This document shows positions 21,341 to 32,189 of a stretch of DNA of 64,000 bases, in pieces. The notes beneath the pieces are model-generated. The model was not told the origin of the DNA, did no database searches, and saw nothing but the letters and a program-made list of their open reading frames with translations. The stretch is from Branchipolynoe longqiensis (taxonomy: Eukaryota; Annelida; Polychaeta; Phyllodocida; Polynoidae): the NCBI GenBank assembly GCA_030323885.1, contig CM059187.1, positions 90,473,121 to 90,537,120 on the forward strand. Reading direction: 5' to 3'. Position numbers and translations under genes: made by a program. The number at the start of each line of letters is the position of its first letter. Within the stretch, counting starts at the first letter, position 1.

Positions 21341-21560
21341 AACCTAGTCTAGCGCTCGGCATTATTAGGATAGGGCAAGGACTGGTTGGCTCAGTGTCAG
21401 AATAATGTGACTTAGTGGGATATCAGGTCATGGTGCTGGTGGCCTGGTCTTCCAGTGGGGCAGCACTATAAAGTCACCATGAGTGTGCACTGTCATAAGT
21501 TGGTACCCCTCCTGATATGACCTTAGATGTTGCTAGGACGTAAAACAACAAACCAACAAA
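21341..21560 (+). repeat. SINE1 body and tail, resumed
   Basis: Continues the SINE1 interrupted at 21025 and ends 'taggacgtaaaacaacaaac' about 55 bp before the first SLC22 exon. Confidence 0.8.
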
Positions 21561-21616
21561 ACAAATATCAATTTTTCTATGTCAGAAGTGACAAGTTTCT
21601 CACACTGCACCTGCAG

Positions 21617-21918
21617 GTGGCGCCCCGCTAGTGTTCGAGGACATCATCGAAGACCTCGGTTCGTTCGGCTACTGGCAGCGCATCATATTCGTGCTCATCT
21701 CGCTGGGCGACGTGTTCGGCGCCATGTGCATGTTGATCCCCGTGTTTATCGGCGCTAAACCCAGATGGCGCTGCGAGCGCTTCGCAGGCGGCAACGCCAC
21801 CTGGTGGAATGGAGCGGCGGCAGACGACAACGCCACCGATCTGAACATCTGCGCGCGGGATGGCGCGAAATGCGTGCAGTTCCAGTTCATGGACGACTTC
21901 ACGTCAATAATCGGCGAG
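21617..21918 (+). CDS. SLC22 transporter, first visible exon (TM1 and large loop)
   Basis: Encodes residues 1-100 of the visible protein. Residues 6-21 (F-E-D-I-I-E-D-L-G-S-F-G-Y-W-Q-R) match the cytosolic N-terminal signature of the family (F-D-D-...-G-x-F-G-x-x-Q). Residues 22-44 form TM1, and 45-100 are the start of the large extracellular loop. The loop has Cys 52, 78 and 85 and N-glycosylation sequons at N59-A-T and N71-A-T, as the family usually shows. The acceptor is 'cacctgcag' ending at 21616 and the donor is 'gag|gtgagt' at 21919. The exon starts in mid codon and there is an in-frame stop at 21589 with no ATG after it. An upstream exon must therefore supply the start codon, and I did not find it. 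GC-rich codon use contrasts with the flanking repeats. Confidence 0.9.
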
Positions 21919-22011
21919 GTGAGTTGGTCACGAGGAAATGGGGGGGGGGGGGTGAGGTTTTTTTTTTAAATTCAAATTCAACAGGAAGCCCGGCTAGCAT
22001 TTTCAGCGTGG

Positions 22012-22364
22012 TTAAAGTTGCATAGTCCGATGGTTTTGAGTTTCCTAAATTTTCTGAGATAAGTACATTAGGTTGATCGTTATTATGTACCTTACTTTAG
22101 CCTGAAATAAATTATTTTAAGTGGCTAACTTTTGAGATATTTGAAGTGGAACCATGCAAAATTAATTTTGGTAAGCTTGTAAAAAATCTGACCCCATAGG
22201 CCTCTGCAGTAACAGGTTCTATTCAATTGCCTCAGTATTCCCTTCTATGTGGCTATAAATGTTTAATAAGTGCACCAGTATCTAAGTTAGATATGTAGAA
22301 TCAAATTTAGATAATTGTTTTGGTTTTGAAAATTTGATATTTTCATCGGACTATGCAGCTTTAA
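22012..22364 (+). mobile_element. TTAA-MITE, complete
   Basis: TTAA at 22012-22015 and 22361-22364 flank the inverted ends 'agttgcatagtccgatg' and 'catcggactatgcagct'. The body is about 350 bp, AT-rich and has no frame. This copy serves as the reference for the family. Confidence 0.85.
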
Positions 22365-22544
22365 GCTAAAACTAAAAGCCACCTTGTTGCCATAGTTACT
22401 CAAGGTGTCGGAATGCTGCGTTCTGGAAATAACCACCTGATTTTGCAATCTAATAGGCTAAATGTATTGTTCATATCCTTATTTATCATACCCCGCTACT
22501 CTCTCTACTCACGCCCTTTACTTCCTGCAATGGTAAAGCTAAGA

Positions 22545-22908
22545 TTCCATATATGCGGTATGCGGTATGCGAATGCGAATGTGGTATATGCGGCATACAT
22601 ATATGCTGACCCCCAATAGCTGGTGTTTACTTTTTGTTCTCGGGGGTCGTTAAACAAACAAACACACCAACAAAGATACCCATGGCATTTTGGTGTTTTT
22701 TTGCTCCAAATTTGTGAAGGAAGATCAAAGTTACTATGGTTTTCTATGGCAAACGCAGCAGTATTAGCATTCGCATTCACATCAATCGGTCCATGGGTCG
22801 ATCCATTTTCCGCATTCGGACGTATGGAACCAATACTATGCCTTTACATGCTTTTCGAGTTTTGGGGCCGCATTTGCATGCTGCATTCCACGTATCTGGA
22901 ATCTTAGG
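22545..22908. mobile_element. Foldback element (aagattcca family)
   Basis: Ends 'taagattccatatatgcgg' and 'acgtatctggaatctta' pair, with inner pairs such as 'gcgaatgcgaatg' and 'cattcgcattcac'. It is related in ends and composition to 47505-47820. Confidence 0.65.
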
Positions 22909-22987
22909 TTTAGCTACCCACTCAACCTAAACTCGAATGGATTTACGTCTGAGCAATGTAAGAGGTTTTCTCAGGAAGTGTGCCAAT

Positions 22988-23118
22988 TTAAAGTTGCATA
23001 GTCCGATGATTTTGAGTTTTTGCTATTTTCTGAGATAAATATATTATACTAATCGTTATAATGTACTTTACTTTAGTTCGAAGTAACGTAAATTTGAGAT
23101 GTTTAGACAGTGGAAGTG
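22988..23118 (+). mobile_element. TTAA-MITE, left fragment
   Basis: 'ttaaagttgcatagtccgat' onward for about 130 bp, then unrelated sequence. Confidence 0.75.
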
Positions 23119-23199
23119 GTCATAAATACCGGTTGGCCACTATCAGGCTATGGTGCGTTAAGCAGTATGCGAATTTCCATTGTAACTCCATTCAGCAAG

Positions 23200-23476
23200 G
23201 TGGATGGTAGTTTTATGACCTAGCAACATCTGAGGTCATATGAGGGTACCCCACCGAAATACCACGCTATCATTACGCCTACATATTAACCTAATACCCT
23301 TCTCAGTCGCATTATCATGACACTAAGCCAAGCATAAAATCCTTGCCATGAAACATAGCAACAAATATTATTTTGTTATAAATCCTTATTTTCAGTCAGC
23401 CAGGAATTCAATCCCACGACCTTCCGCACTGGAAGCGGGCGTCCTACCCACCCAACCGATTCAGCCAATCCAGGGT
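23200..23476 (-). repeat. Old SINE1 next to exon 2
   Basis: Diverged reverse SINE1: tail 'ttttatgacctagcaacatc' at the left, and head with 'aattcaatcccacgacctt' and 'accgattcagccaatcca' at the right, ending about 35 bp before the exon 2 acceptor. Confidence 0.7.
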
Positions 23477-23510
23477 CCCGCTCACTGGAGTCACCTTTCC
23501 TCCTTTCCAG

Positions 23511-23699
23511 TGGTCTCTAGTGTGCGACCTGGACTACCTGAGTGACGTCATCTCATCCATCCAGATGTGTGGCCTCGTTTTGGGTGCTGCCGCATTCGGC
23601 CAGCTCTCTGACACGTTCGGCCGGAAGCGGATGTACTACCTGGCGTTCAGCATTCAGATTGGCAGCGGCCTGCTGTCAGCAGCTTCCGTCAACTGGCAG
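23511..23699 (+). CDS. SLC22 transporter exon 2 (TM2-TM3, motif A)
   Basis: Residues 101-163. Opens W-S-L-V-C-D, which continues the E at the end of the previous exon into the family signature E-W-x-L-V-C-D. TM2 (about 115-132) follows, then the MFS motif A loop G-Q-L-S-D-T-F-G-R-K-R (132-142). This loop between TM2 and TM3 controls the switch between outward and inward states. TM3 spans about 143-160 and the exon ends A-A-S-V-N-W-Q. The acceptor is 'cctttccag' and the donor 'cag|gtagcc', both phase 0. All key motif A residues (G, D, G, R, K, R) are intact. Confidence 0.93.
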
Positions 23700-23784
23700 G
23701 TAGCCACCATTTGTATGTCTACGTCACAAAACCACGTGACCTAATAGTTACACGGTTAGGTCAAACAATGATTGGCTGTTTTGT

Positions 23785-24010
23785 TGGGTTTATTTGTTTA
23801 CATCTTAGCAACATCTCAGGTCATATCAGGTCGGGTACCCGCCTATCACACTCCATATGTACTTAGGGCTGCCTGATTTCCTAGTGGGACAGCGCTATAA
23901 AGTCACCATGAGTGCGCACTGTTACAAGGCGCTGCCACCATATCCGACTCAGTCATACTATCTTGAAACTAAGCCAATTAGTAGCCTACTGTCCAGAATA
24001 AGGGGAAAAC
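23785..24010. repeat. Rearranged SINE1 pieces in intron 2
   Basis: Tail in reverse ('tttacatcttagcaacatct'), then a plus-strand piece ('gtgggacagcgctataaagt'), then reverse body again ('ccgactcagtcatactatct'). Confidence 0.55.
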
Positions 24011-24585
24011 ATACATATATGTATATATGTATACTCTATGTCCGCTTATATATACACTAAATGTATGTGTGTTTATGCATGTCTACATGTGATACATAAT
24101 AGATATAATAGAAGCTATGCAAACAGTTAGTGAATCATTTATTGCACGATATAGATTTTGGATACGAAGAGAGCATTTAATAGCCGTGCCGACATCAAAA
24201 CGACTCGTTTTGATATCAGTACAACTTTACTACTCTAACTTAGCTGTGCTGATCTCGAAGCTTGCTTTGATACTACCGTATTCTCTCGGGTTAGCGCCCT
24301 GGGCGTTTAAATTTGCAAATCACTGAAGTGGGGGTGGGCGTTCACATGGGCATTTAAGGGTTGGGCGTTTATGAAATATTGGTCAAGTGGGGGATGGGGG
24401 TTAGACCACACATGAGCAATAATTCACGAGAATATGGTAATATAGTTATGGCTCGTCCTGTCTAAAACCATTATTGTGCAATTCACTTTTACATGTGATA
24501 CCCCTGATTCTTAATACAATCAGTCTATCGAACCTCTATTGTCACCACATATCCACCATGCTAGTAACATGTTCCTCTAATATCT

Positions 24586-25289
24586 TTAAAGTTGCCTAGT
24601 CAGCTGTATTTCAGTTCCTGCTACTTTATTTAAAAGATAAATATATCATCTACCTTACTTTAGTTTGCAGTATCTTTTATTATAAATAGCTAACTTTGAA
24701 GATATTTGAACTGAAAACATGCCAAATATATTTTGGTGTGGGCGTCGAAATTCTAACGCCAACAACATCAGCAGTAACAGGTTCCATTACATTAGCTGTC
24801 CCCTTCTATGCAACAACAAATTCAAAGGTGGCAACTCTCCCGATTTGGCGGGAGATCTCTTTAATATGTAGCAAAATAACCCCCAACCTCCAGATGTATC
24901 GCATTTAATTTGCAATCTCCTGCTTCAGATTTGTCGGTTGTTTTTTATAACAAATATTGTTGGTCAAAATACACCCCAATTCACCATTCTGTATCAAATT
25001 TTTCAAATTTTTCCAGGGGAGACCTCCCTTCGAATTCACCTCTGTGAGAGGGGATGACGCACCCTCCCAGACCCTCCCCCCTCCCCTTCGGTCACACTGT
25101 TTCTCCCTATCTACAATAATTTGTGTATTAAGAAAATCTCCCTACTCACACTCTTATCTCCTTGGCACCTGTGCAACTATTTAATGAGTGCATCAGAATG
25201 TAAGTTGGAGATCTAGGATCAAATCTAAGTAGCCTAAGTGTCTTGGTTTCGAAAATGTACTGCTGTCACCAGACTGAGCAGCTCTGGTG
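24586..25289 (+). mobile_element. TTAA-MITE split by an insertion, abutting exon 3
   Basis: Left part from TTAA at 24586 to about 24825 ('cccttctatgcaacaacaaa'). Right part from about 25165 ('actatttaatgagtgcatca') to the decayed end 'caccagactgagcagctct' near 25288. About 340 bp of unrelated sequence lies between. The right end is 24 bp from the exon 3 acceptor. Confidence 0.7.
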
Positions 25290-25312
25290 CATTGTGGGCC
25301 TGTCCACCGCAG

Positions 25313-25468
25313 ATGTATGCAGCGTGTCGGTTCCTGGTCGGCGTTGGGTTCGGCGCCTACATGGTCATTAACTGCGCCTACCCGCTGGAGTTTGTCGGGC
25401 ACAAGTGGAGGATTCTGTGTGGCACTATCGGATTCTGGGCAGTCGGCATAATGATGCTGGCAGGCATA
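25313..25468 (+). CDS. SLC22 transporter exon 3 (TM4-TM5)
   Basis: Residues 164-215. Opens M-Y-A-A-C-R-F-L-V-G-V-G-F-G-A-Y, the family's TM4 signature (R-F-L-x-G). The conserved Glu follows in Y-P-L-E-F-V-G-H-K-W-R (the E-F-V-G-x-x-x-R loop), and then TM5 (about 198-215). Joined to exon 2 it reads N-W-Q-M-Y-A-A-C-R-F with no residue missing against the family spacing. The acceptor is 'tccaccgcag' and the donor 'ata|gtgagt', phase 0. The first codon is ATG but is internal to the protein. Confidence 0.92.
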
Positions 25469-27039
25469 GTGAGTACGCCCCCTGTCGGGAAATCTGGGCA
25501 GCAGTGTAGCTGGAGATCGTATTCGCGCAAACAACCCAAAATGTGGCTCGCGCGTGCCGAACAAAAATTCAGAGATAAGACCAAATTTGTAAAAAGTTGG
25601 TGATGGTCCTTTTGAAATAAAAATTAGGGTCAGGCGGACGGTTTTCATTCTTTTAAATTAATTTTTTTCAGTATTTCACTTGTCTTCACGCCCTTCCCCC
25701 GCCCCTCCATTCTGTCTACCACCCTCCCTCTCCCACAGTCCAACACCCGCCCTCTCCCAACCTCCTCCACTCTTGACCCTGCTCCATCCCCTTCCCTGTT
25801 CCCTCCTTATCACCCCTCAAATCCCTATCTATTCCTTTCCCCACTGCCCTGTCCATTCGCACTCTTCACTCCCCTTTCTATATGTCACTCCTTCCACCCG
25901 ACTCTCCATTCCCCTTTCCATTTCTCACTCCACCCGCCCTCTCCATTTAACAGTTTTTAAATCAATCAATGAATCAATTTTAAAATTCAGGGGTGGGCGA
26001 TTTTTCAGGCACGGGCGGGGACGATCACCAATTAGTTTTTGCGGGGGGGGGGGGGGGCTAATGGCGACAGTTGCCTTTAGTCTCCACCCGTTTACAATTA
26101 CTGCATGCCTCGCAAGAAATACAATTAGGTTGTTCTAATGGGAAGTGGGTGTGTTTCAGTCATTCGGGCAGCCCTTCTGGTCACTTCATTGAAATTGAAA
26201 AGAAATGATCCTCATCCTATATTAATATAATAATTGTCTCTTTTTTTTGTAAATGAAGTTTATTCATCTATATATATGTTGTCAGTTCCGTAGTAGTGGT
26301 ATTCCGACCGTAAGTGTTATGGGTATAATAGGTATTTACACAATATAATATATGTAATTTATAATCTGACCATGCTAGCAGGTCTGGAGGCGGCAGTGAC
26401 CAGACGCAGTTGCTATGAGGGTGGCCAGGAACCACTGACAGGTTGCGCCATAGTGGCAGAAGCAGGAACTAACTCCTATGACAGTAGGATAGTAGGTAAT
26501 AACTAATATATAGAAGAGAACTGATAAGTGGTCGTCTCCTTGTTTATATTCCCATAACAGATTATAGAGCAAATACTGTATATGTATATATACATATATA
26601 TGTATATATATCATGATATATATATCATGGCTCTCGGAATCTCATCCAATATTTACAAGCATGTTCCGGTGTGGCAGTTTCAGATCTCAGTGGGTTTGGA
26701 GTCTTCGGTCGGGGCTTTGTACATGTGCATATTTGATTAACATGTCCCGGGCGACTTGGGTCACCCGAGTTGCTAGAAATGCAAATTGACAAAAACAAGT
26801 GCCGTGTGCTAAAAGTATTTTAGCTCAATAATATATATTTAGCGAATTGAAGAGTTAATGCCTTGACCACATTTATGCGTCAAAAAGTCACTCGGGTCAC
26901 CCGAGTGGATTAATCGAATATGCTGAAATGCTGTTAGATTTTGACGCATGCGCAGAACCCCAAGCGAAGACTCCAAACCCACTGAGATCTGAAACCGCCA
27001 CACCAGAAAGCATACACCCACGCAGATTGCACTTTTCAG
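25469..27039 (+). other. SLC22 intron 3
   Basis: Holds a pyrimidine-rich run of 'ccctctccca/ccattcccctttcc' type (25685-25950), a G-run near 26045, an AT microsatellite near 26580-26630, and the TIR element at 26666-27006. The rest is unassigned. Confidence 0.6.
26666..27006. mobile_element. CCGGTGT-type TIR element abutting exon 4
   Basis: TIR of about 45 bp: 'ccggtgtggcagtttcagat' then 'ctcagtgggtttggagtctt', with the complement ending at 27006. It shares the first bases and the right subterminal motif 'gattttgacgcatgcgcaga' with 9413-9898, but its interior is different. The palindrome 'actcgggtcacccgagt' or a variant occurs twice inside. It ends 33 bp before the exon 4 acceptor site. Confidence 0.75.
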
Positions 27040-27116
27040 GCGTATCTGTTAAGAGACTGGCGCCATCTGACGGCGACCACTACAGCATCTGGCATCCTCT
27101 TCTACTTCACCTGGTG
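27040..27116 (+). CDS. SLC22 transporter exon 4 (TM6)
   Basis: Residues 216-240 plus two bases of codon 241. Reads A-Y-L-L-R-D-W-R-H-L, the family signature A-Y-x-x-R-D-W-R, then TM6 to F-Y-F-T-W. The acceptor is 'acttttcag' and the donor 'tg|gtaagt', phase 2. Codon 241 becomes Cys (tg+t) where the family usually has an aromatic residue before the P-E-S-P motif. Only 77 bp long, so it was recognised by motif and junctions. Confidence 0.88.
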
Positions 27117-28546
27117 GTAAGTATGGGTACTAACATGAACAATTGACTAGTTCTTAGCTCATGGAGGCGGAGATAGAAGTAGTATATAATTGTTCTTTAT
27201 CCAATCAGATTCATGTACGGTTCAATTTAGGAGAGGTCAAGTTTGGGTGCTATTCTAGATGTTGGTTCAGTCCCTCGGGAGCTCGGTCCCGTTGATGTTA
27301 GCTGGGCCGGAAGATGGTGAAGTTGACCGGTCGGCAGCCGGAGGAGTTGTGGGCCGTGGAGGCAGTTGGGTTTGAATCTGGTCATGTGATGTTTTGGCGG
27401 GAGTTTCAAGTCTGGCTCCTCCTGTGACCTGGCAGCATAGTTGCGCCGTTCCTGCTAGGCAGCGCCACCAGAACAGCAGGGTCCGGGTTAGTTTGTTCAT
27501 ATTACAGTAGGTGGAGAATATATATAATAAATTTAGATGTTAATCTTTTATCCAGCATTGCATTTACATCAATCTAATCAGCACAAGTTACACCATCTGC
27601 ATTTAGATTTAGACAAATATGGGCACTCAGACTAGTGTTAGGGCCCTAGCCAGAGTCAGTTTTACTTATTTTATTCATGTTTTTATTTATATCTTATGGT
27701 TAATAACATTTGGTGAGCTAGAAAATGGGTAGGGTTAATCAGACATTGGTTATATATTTCTTTGCAACAAGTTTCTGTTGACACATTTGATATTTTAATA
27801 TTTAGAACAAAAATTTAAAATGGTGATGTGAATATCAGCCTGTAAAGTGATTGCTTTGTGGGGAATTGTATGTTTCTAAGCTCAAAATGCTTAACTACGG
27901 CTAGTTTTGGCTTAAGTATATTCATTATATTATTATATTATATTGCATGCATGTATCTAGCATCAGGAATAGAAAAAGAAAGAAGCGTCTTCTTGATTTC
28001 AAATTGCATATGTTAGCTCGGGCCCAGTTAGAGTAATAACATGTTTTTTTAACAATGAAAAAAGACCAATAATATCCAGACCTATGTTTTAAAATGTGAT
28101 ACTTTTCTACATTAGAATTGGGTAAAAATAAGGACCTTCAGCCTATGTCTTAAGTACAGGAAAGAATGGGTCTCGACGGACCAGGAATATCATGATTTCA
28201 GACAAAAAATGGAATATTTAAGATTATATAGCCAAATACACATATGCTGTTCGGCATATTTGGGGTATATAAACATGATAAAACTGATGGGGCTATTTAT
28301 TTTGAGATTTTGTAAATACAATGTGGTAATTTGCATATTAATTTACATATTGGTGATAAGATAGTATCTAATATGCAGGTTTGTGAGAGGATATGTGGTT
28401 CAGTTATTGCAATATATTAAATAAATGTTCCACACATGAACAATATTAAGTAGAGTAACACTTGTTGACCATCAGTTAAAAAATGACATAATTAAAGCTA
28501 ATTAGACTAATTAATTATTGTAGGTGTACCGACCAATGTTATGCTT

Positions 28547-28820
28547 CTTTATTTTTCTTTTTTTTCTTTCTTGAAGATTTATACTGCCTATCATGGATAA
28601 GTCTGAATAGACTTGTTTTCACCATTAGACAGTTTGTAGATAGAAAGCCCGAGTCTCCACTTTTACCGACCCAAGGGATTTTTAACCTCCCACACCACAT
28701 AGACATGGTATGAGAGCAACAAATTGGCAGAGGTGGGGGCACGGGGAATCGAACCACAGACCTTCAGACTAGGAGTCCGACCTAGAAAAAGTCAGACACT
28801 CTAACCACTCCGCCACAGAG
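28547..28820 (-). repeat. SINE3 copy with internal deletion
   Basis: Tail 'ttgaagatttatactgccta' at left and head complement 'actctaaccactccgccaca' at right. About 45 bp of the middle (after 'tatgagagcaac') are missing compared with other copies. Confidence 0.8.
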
Positions 28821-28924
28821 AACACTTTATAACCAGCATATCAATATATTCCAAATATTGACATGTATAATGCATCTATTTTATCAGGTATGGGAAACCT
28901 AATAACCTATGTGTGAACAACCAG

Positions 28925-29230
28925 ATATTTGGTAGACCATGGGATCGTGCGTTCGAACCCTGGTTGAGTCAAACCAATGACTTAAAATTGATACTTGTTA
29001 CTTCCTAGCCAGGCGCTCAGCATTATTAGGATATGGCAAGGACTGGTTGGCTCAGTGTCAGGATAATGTGACTGAGTGGGATATCAGGTCATGGTGTTGG
29101 CGGCATGGTCTCCCAGTGGGGCAGCACTATAAAGCTGCCATGAGTGCGCACTGTCACAAGTCGGTACCCGTCCTGATATGACCTTAGATGTTGCTAGGAC
29201 GTAAAAACAACACCAAACAAACAAACAAAC
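28925..29230 (+). repeat. SINE1 copy
   Basis: Starts in the B-box half of the head ('gttcgaaccctggttgagtc') and ends 'taggacgtaaaaacaacacc'. Confidence 0.85.
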
Positions 29231-29309
29231 CTATTGGGTGACTGGGCTCGTGTGATACCCCACCAGGGAACTAATAGGAAAACACTCTACACACTGATAT
29301 GTGTTGTTA

Positions 29310-29640
29310 CTTGGATGGTTGGTTGAGTTGTGGGAATTTTATGTCCTGGGAACAATTAATGTTGTATCAGGACAGGTATCGACTTGTGACAGTGCGCACT
29401 CATGGTAACTTTATAGCTCTGTCCCACTAGGAAATCAGGCTGCCAGCACCTGATATCCCACTCAGTTACATCCTGACACTGAGCTAACCAGTCCTTGCCC
29501 TATCCTATTAATGCAGAGTGCCAAGCTAGGAAGGGACAAGTATCAATTTTTCGGTCATCGGTTTGACTCGACTGGGAATAAAGCTCTCGATTTCCCACAC
29601 TGGAGGTCTGGATTCTACTGATTCAGCCACCACGCCCAGT
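29310..29640 (-). repeat. SINE1 copy, diverged
   Basis: Tail at left ('ttttatgtcctgggaacaat'), head at right ('ctgattcagccaccacgccc'). Confidence 0.8.
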
Positions 29641-29740
29641 CCTGTGGAGGGAGAGCGGATGGTGGTAATTGCATGTGATTGGAGAGCATGTCGCATGGAC
29701 AGAGACTGATTGGAGAGTTTGGTGTATGGAAGTTATTGAG

Positions 29741-29832
29741 GAGCCATGAGTGTGCACTGTAACAAGTCAGTACCCGTCCTGAAATGACCTTAGATGTTCT
29801 CTGGATGTAAAGCTCCAACAACCAACCAACCT
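29741..29832 (+). repeat. SINE1 3' fragment next to exon 5
   Basis: Last 90 bases of SINE1, ending 'aaagctccaacaaccaacca'. The pyrimidine tract and AG of exon 5 follow within 20 bp. Confidence 0.8.
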
Positions 29833-29852
29833 CCCCCCACCTCACCCCGCAG

Positions 29853-30086
29853 TCTCGTCCCGGAGAGCCCGCGGTGGCTGGTGCAGCAGCGGCGGTTCGA
29901 GGAGGCCCGAGCCATCCTGTCGACGATCGCCCGGAAGAACAAGCGCCCTGCACCGTCAGTGGATGTCCTCAGGAGGTTCGCCCGGGACGATGACCGCGAG
30001 CATGAGAAGCTCGCCAAGTACTCGTACCTCGACCTCTTCCGCCGCTGGAGGTACGCCAAGCTGACCCTCATCGCCGCACTGCTGTG
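29853..30086 (+). CDS. SLC22 transporter exon 5 (large cytosolic loop)
   Basis: Residues 241 (completed) to 318 plus two bases. Opens L-V-P-E-S-P-R-W-L-V, the hallmark P-E-S-P-R-W-L motif after TM6. A basic and acidic cytosolic loop follows (E-E-A-R-A-I-L-S-T-I-A-R-K-N-K, D-D-D-R-E-H-E-K) and then Y-L-D-L-F-R-R-W-R-Y-A-K-L-T-L-I entering TM7. The acceptor is 'caccccgcag' and the donor 'tg|gtgagt', phase 2. The loop normally carries kinase sites; no specific site is claimed. GC content is far above the introns. Confidence 0.92.
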
Positions 30087-30289
30087 GTGAGTAGTGAGCG
30101 ATTGCTGCAATACGCATTGGGTTTCAATGTGGAGGTGGAGTGGAGGGTGTGTGGGTGGGGAGGGGAGTTAGTTGGGTTGTTAAGTTTAGCCTTTTTGTTG
30201 TTCACACAACCCAATAAGACATTATTTGTGTCAAATGACTGTGCTGAAGTACTGGCCTTTTGGCTATGAATATATAGGCCATAGTGGTG

Positions 30290-30600
30290 TTCTCAGTGGC
30301 CGAGTGGTTAGAGTGTCTGACTTTTTTCTAGGTTGGACTCCTACTCTGAGGGTCAGTGGTTTGATTCCCCGTGCCCCCACCTCTGCCAATTTGGATTTCC
30401 ATCGCTGTGTATAACTTACAGCGTCATCAAAAGCTAGGTGCTCTCATCCCATGTCTATGTGGTGTGGGAGGTTAAAAATCCCTTGGGTCGGTAAAAGTGT
30501 AGGCTTGGGCTTTCTATCGACAAACTGTCTAATGGTGAAAACAAGCCTATTTAGGCTTATCCATGATAGGCAGTATAAATCTTCAACAACAACAACAAAT
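30290..30600 (+). repeat. SINE3 copy, full
   Basis: Head 'agtggccgagtggttagagt', B box 'ggtttgattccccgtgcccc', and an end 'ggcagtataaatcttcaaca' followed by (caa)n. Confidence 0.88.
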
Positions 30601-30629
30601 GACTGCTGAAGTACTGGTCTTATGGCTAT

Positions 30630-30870
30630 GAATATATAGGCTATATAGCCTATATGTAAGCTATATAGCCTATATGTAAGCTATATAGCCTATATGAAAT
30701 AATAAAATTACCTGGCTAGTTAGCTTATGTATCCCATATATAGGCTATGTATCCTATATATAGGCTATAAAGCCCATTTATGCGTTATGTAATGTAGATG
30801 CTATATAGCTATGTGTTTAGGCTATTGAGCCATATATACAAGCGTATATCCTGGATATGCCGGTGTAGAT
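30630..30870. repeat. Tandem 'tataggctatatagcc' repeats
   Basis: Palindromic units such as 'aagctatatagcctatatgt' repeat here and again at 31158-31195 and 40853-40950, on both sides of the 9.3 kb unit. The unit appears to have landed inside this repeat field. Confidence 0.85.
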
Positions 30871-31205
30871 CGAGTGCAGAGACCTCCCCTGGTGTTATTG
30901 GGTAGTACTGTTGAATAAGAGATTATTGATTGTGTTCGAATCCCTCGGGCTTCCGGGCCTTGACCAGAGTCCACTTGTACCTCGGACCTGCCCGGACCAC
31001 CTCTCTTCTCCGATTTTTTTTTTTTTACTTACTTATTTTATTGAACTCGGTAGGGCGTCTTTGGCTAGCCAGATACGGTTATTTCATTATCTAACGGTTG
31101 TGTTCTTGAATAAATAATGTATCCGCCCTTTGTCGTCCTCATTGCCTGCGTTCACTACATAGGCTCTACAGCATATATATAGGCTAAATACCATATATAT
31201 ATATA

Positions 31206-31275
31206 TTTTACCTCGGTATACAGCCTCAGGCTAGCCTCAGGCTAGGGAGAAGGAAGCACATCCGGGTCCAGCAAT
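31206..31275 (+). repeat. Left inverted repeat and subterminal block B
   Basis: 31206-31249 pairs with 40485-40528. The next 26 bases ('aaggaagcacatccgggtcc'...) recur in reverse at 40727-40752 inside the neighbouring hairpin element. Confidence 0.9.
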
Positions 31276-31369
31276 TAGCATAAGAATCTCGCGGTACATG
31301 TACGTACGCGAGTTGTTCAGCGATATTTTTCTACAAATTTCTCCACAAATACCTGGATTTCGCGGATTA

Positions 31370-31715
31370 TTTTCCACACGTTGCTTTATTAAGGACATTA
31401 CCGTCCTTTATGCGAGTTTTAGCTAGGTGGCGACTGTATTTTCGGAATTATTAGCGTTTAACCGTAACGAAAGTCCAGTTCGCTAGCTTTCAAGTCGGCT
31501 TTGTGTGTTGGTTTCGTTCGTTCGCTTAAATTCCCCATTTTCGCTCGATTACTTCTTATAGTTTATTCATCTTTCGCTAAGGAAGGACGTATATTACAGT
31601 TTAACCATTCCACACATTTCTTTATTAAGGACAATTACGTCCTTTGTGTGATTTTTAGATAGGTGGCGACTGTATTTTTGCAATTATTAGCGTTTAAGCG
31701 TTCCGATTCCAGTAC
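31370..31715. repeat. Direct repeat of about 90 bp in the YR unit leader
   Basis: 'tttattaaggacattaccgt' through 'tattagcgtttaac' (31383-31472) is repeated with changes at about 31620-31706. The function is unknown. It could belong to the leader or promoter of the element. Confidence 0.75.
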
Positions 31716-32189
31716 GCTTTTTTCAAGTCAACGTGACCACTGTGTTTTGGGGGAGTTTTCAGCTGACCCGGAGTTCGCTGCATAAACGATTTTATATTTA
31801 TTTATTTATATTTATATTTTGGTTTAACCCCAAAAACACTGGAGGAAACGAATAATTGGAAAGCTTACTAAGTTACTCAGGAGGAAAACAGTCACTGACA
31901 GTTGACATAAGCCTGGAGTATTGTATTCACTGTAAGTATTAATACAAACTGTATGAAGATAGTTTGTTATGCATTATGGCATCTTATTGGAAGTTTAGAA
32001 CTTCGTAAGTCTGTCTGAGATAGGTATGTTTACAAATGGATAAAATGATGGTGACCGGCCAAAGAGCCTTGGTATACAAAACAAAACCGATACTGATTGG
32101 TTGTTGCACCCGTGGAATGCGGGTAGAGATGAAAGCGAAAGCTGCAGGGTGAAACCGCATCTCCAAGTGGATTTTCTCTCGGACTCTCA

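Larger units (their letters stand above)
21919..23510 (+). other. SLC22 intron 1 (repeat-filled)
   Basis: Begins with a G-run and T-run after the donor. It contains a full TTAA-MITE, a foldback element, a truncated TTAA-MITE and a reversed SINE1 whose head ends about 35 bp before the acceptor. Confidence 0.8.
27117..29852 (+). other. SLC22 intron 4
   Basis: 27117-28546 is AT-rich and unassigned. After that come a reversed SINE3 (28547-28820), a plus SINE1 (28925-29230), a reversed SINE1 (29310-29640) and a SINE1 tail (29741-29832) that stops 20 bp before the acceptor. Confidence 0.7.

Noticed and set aside
22623..22930. 94-codon frame with hydrophobic segments as a small membrane protein
   Set aside because: Falls inside a foldback element; no homology recognised.
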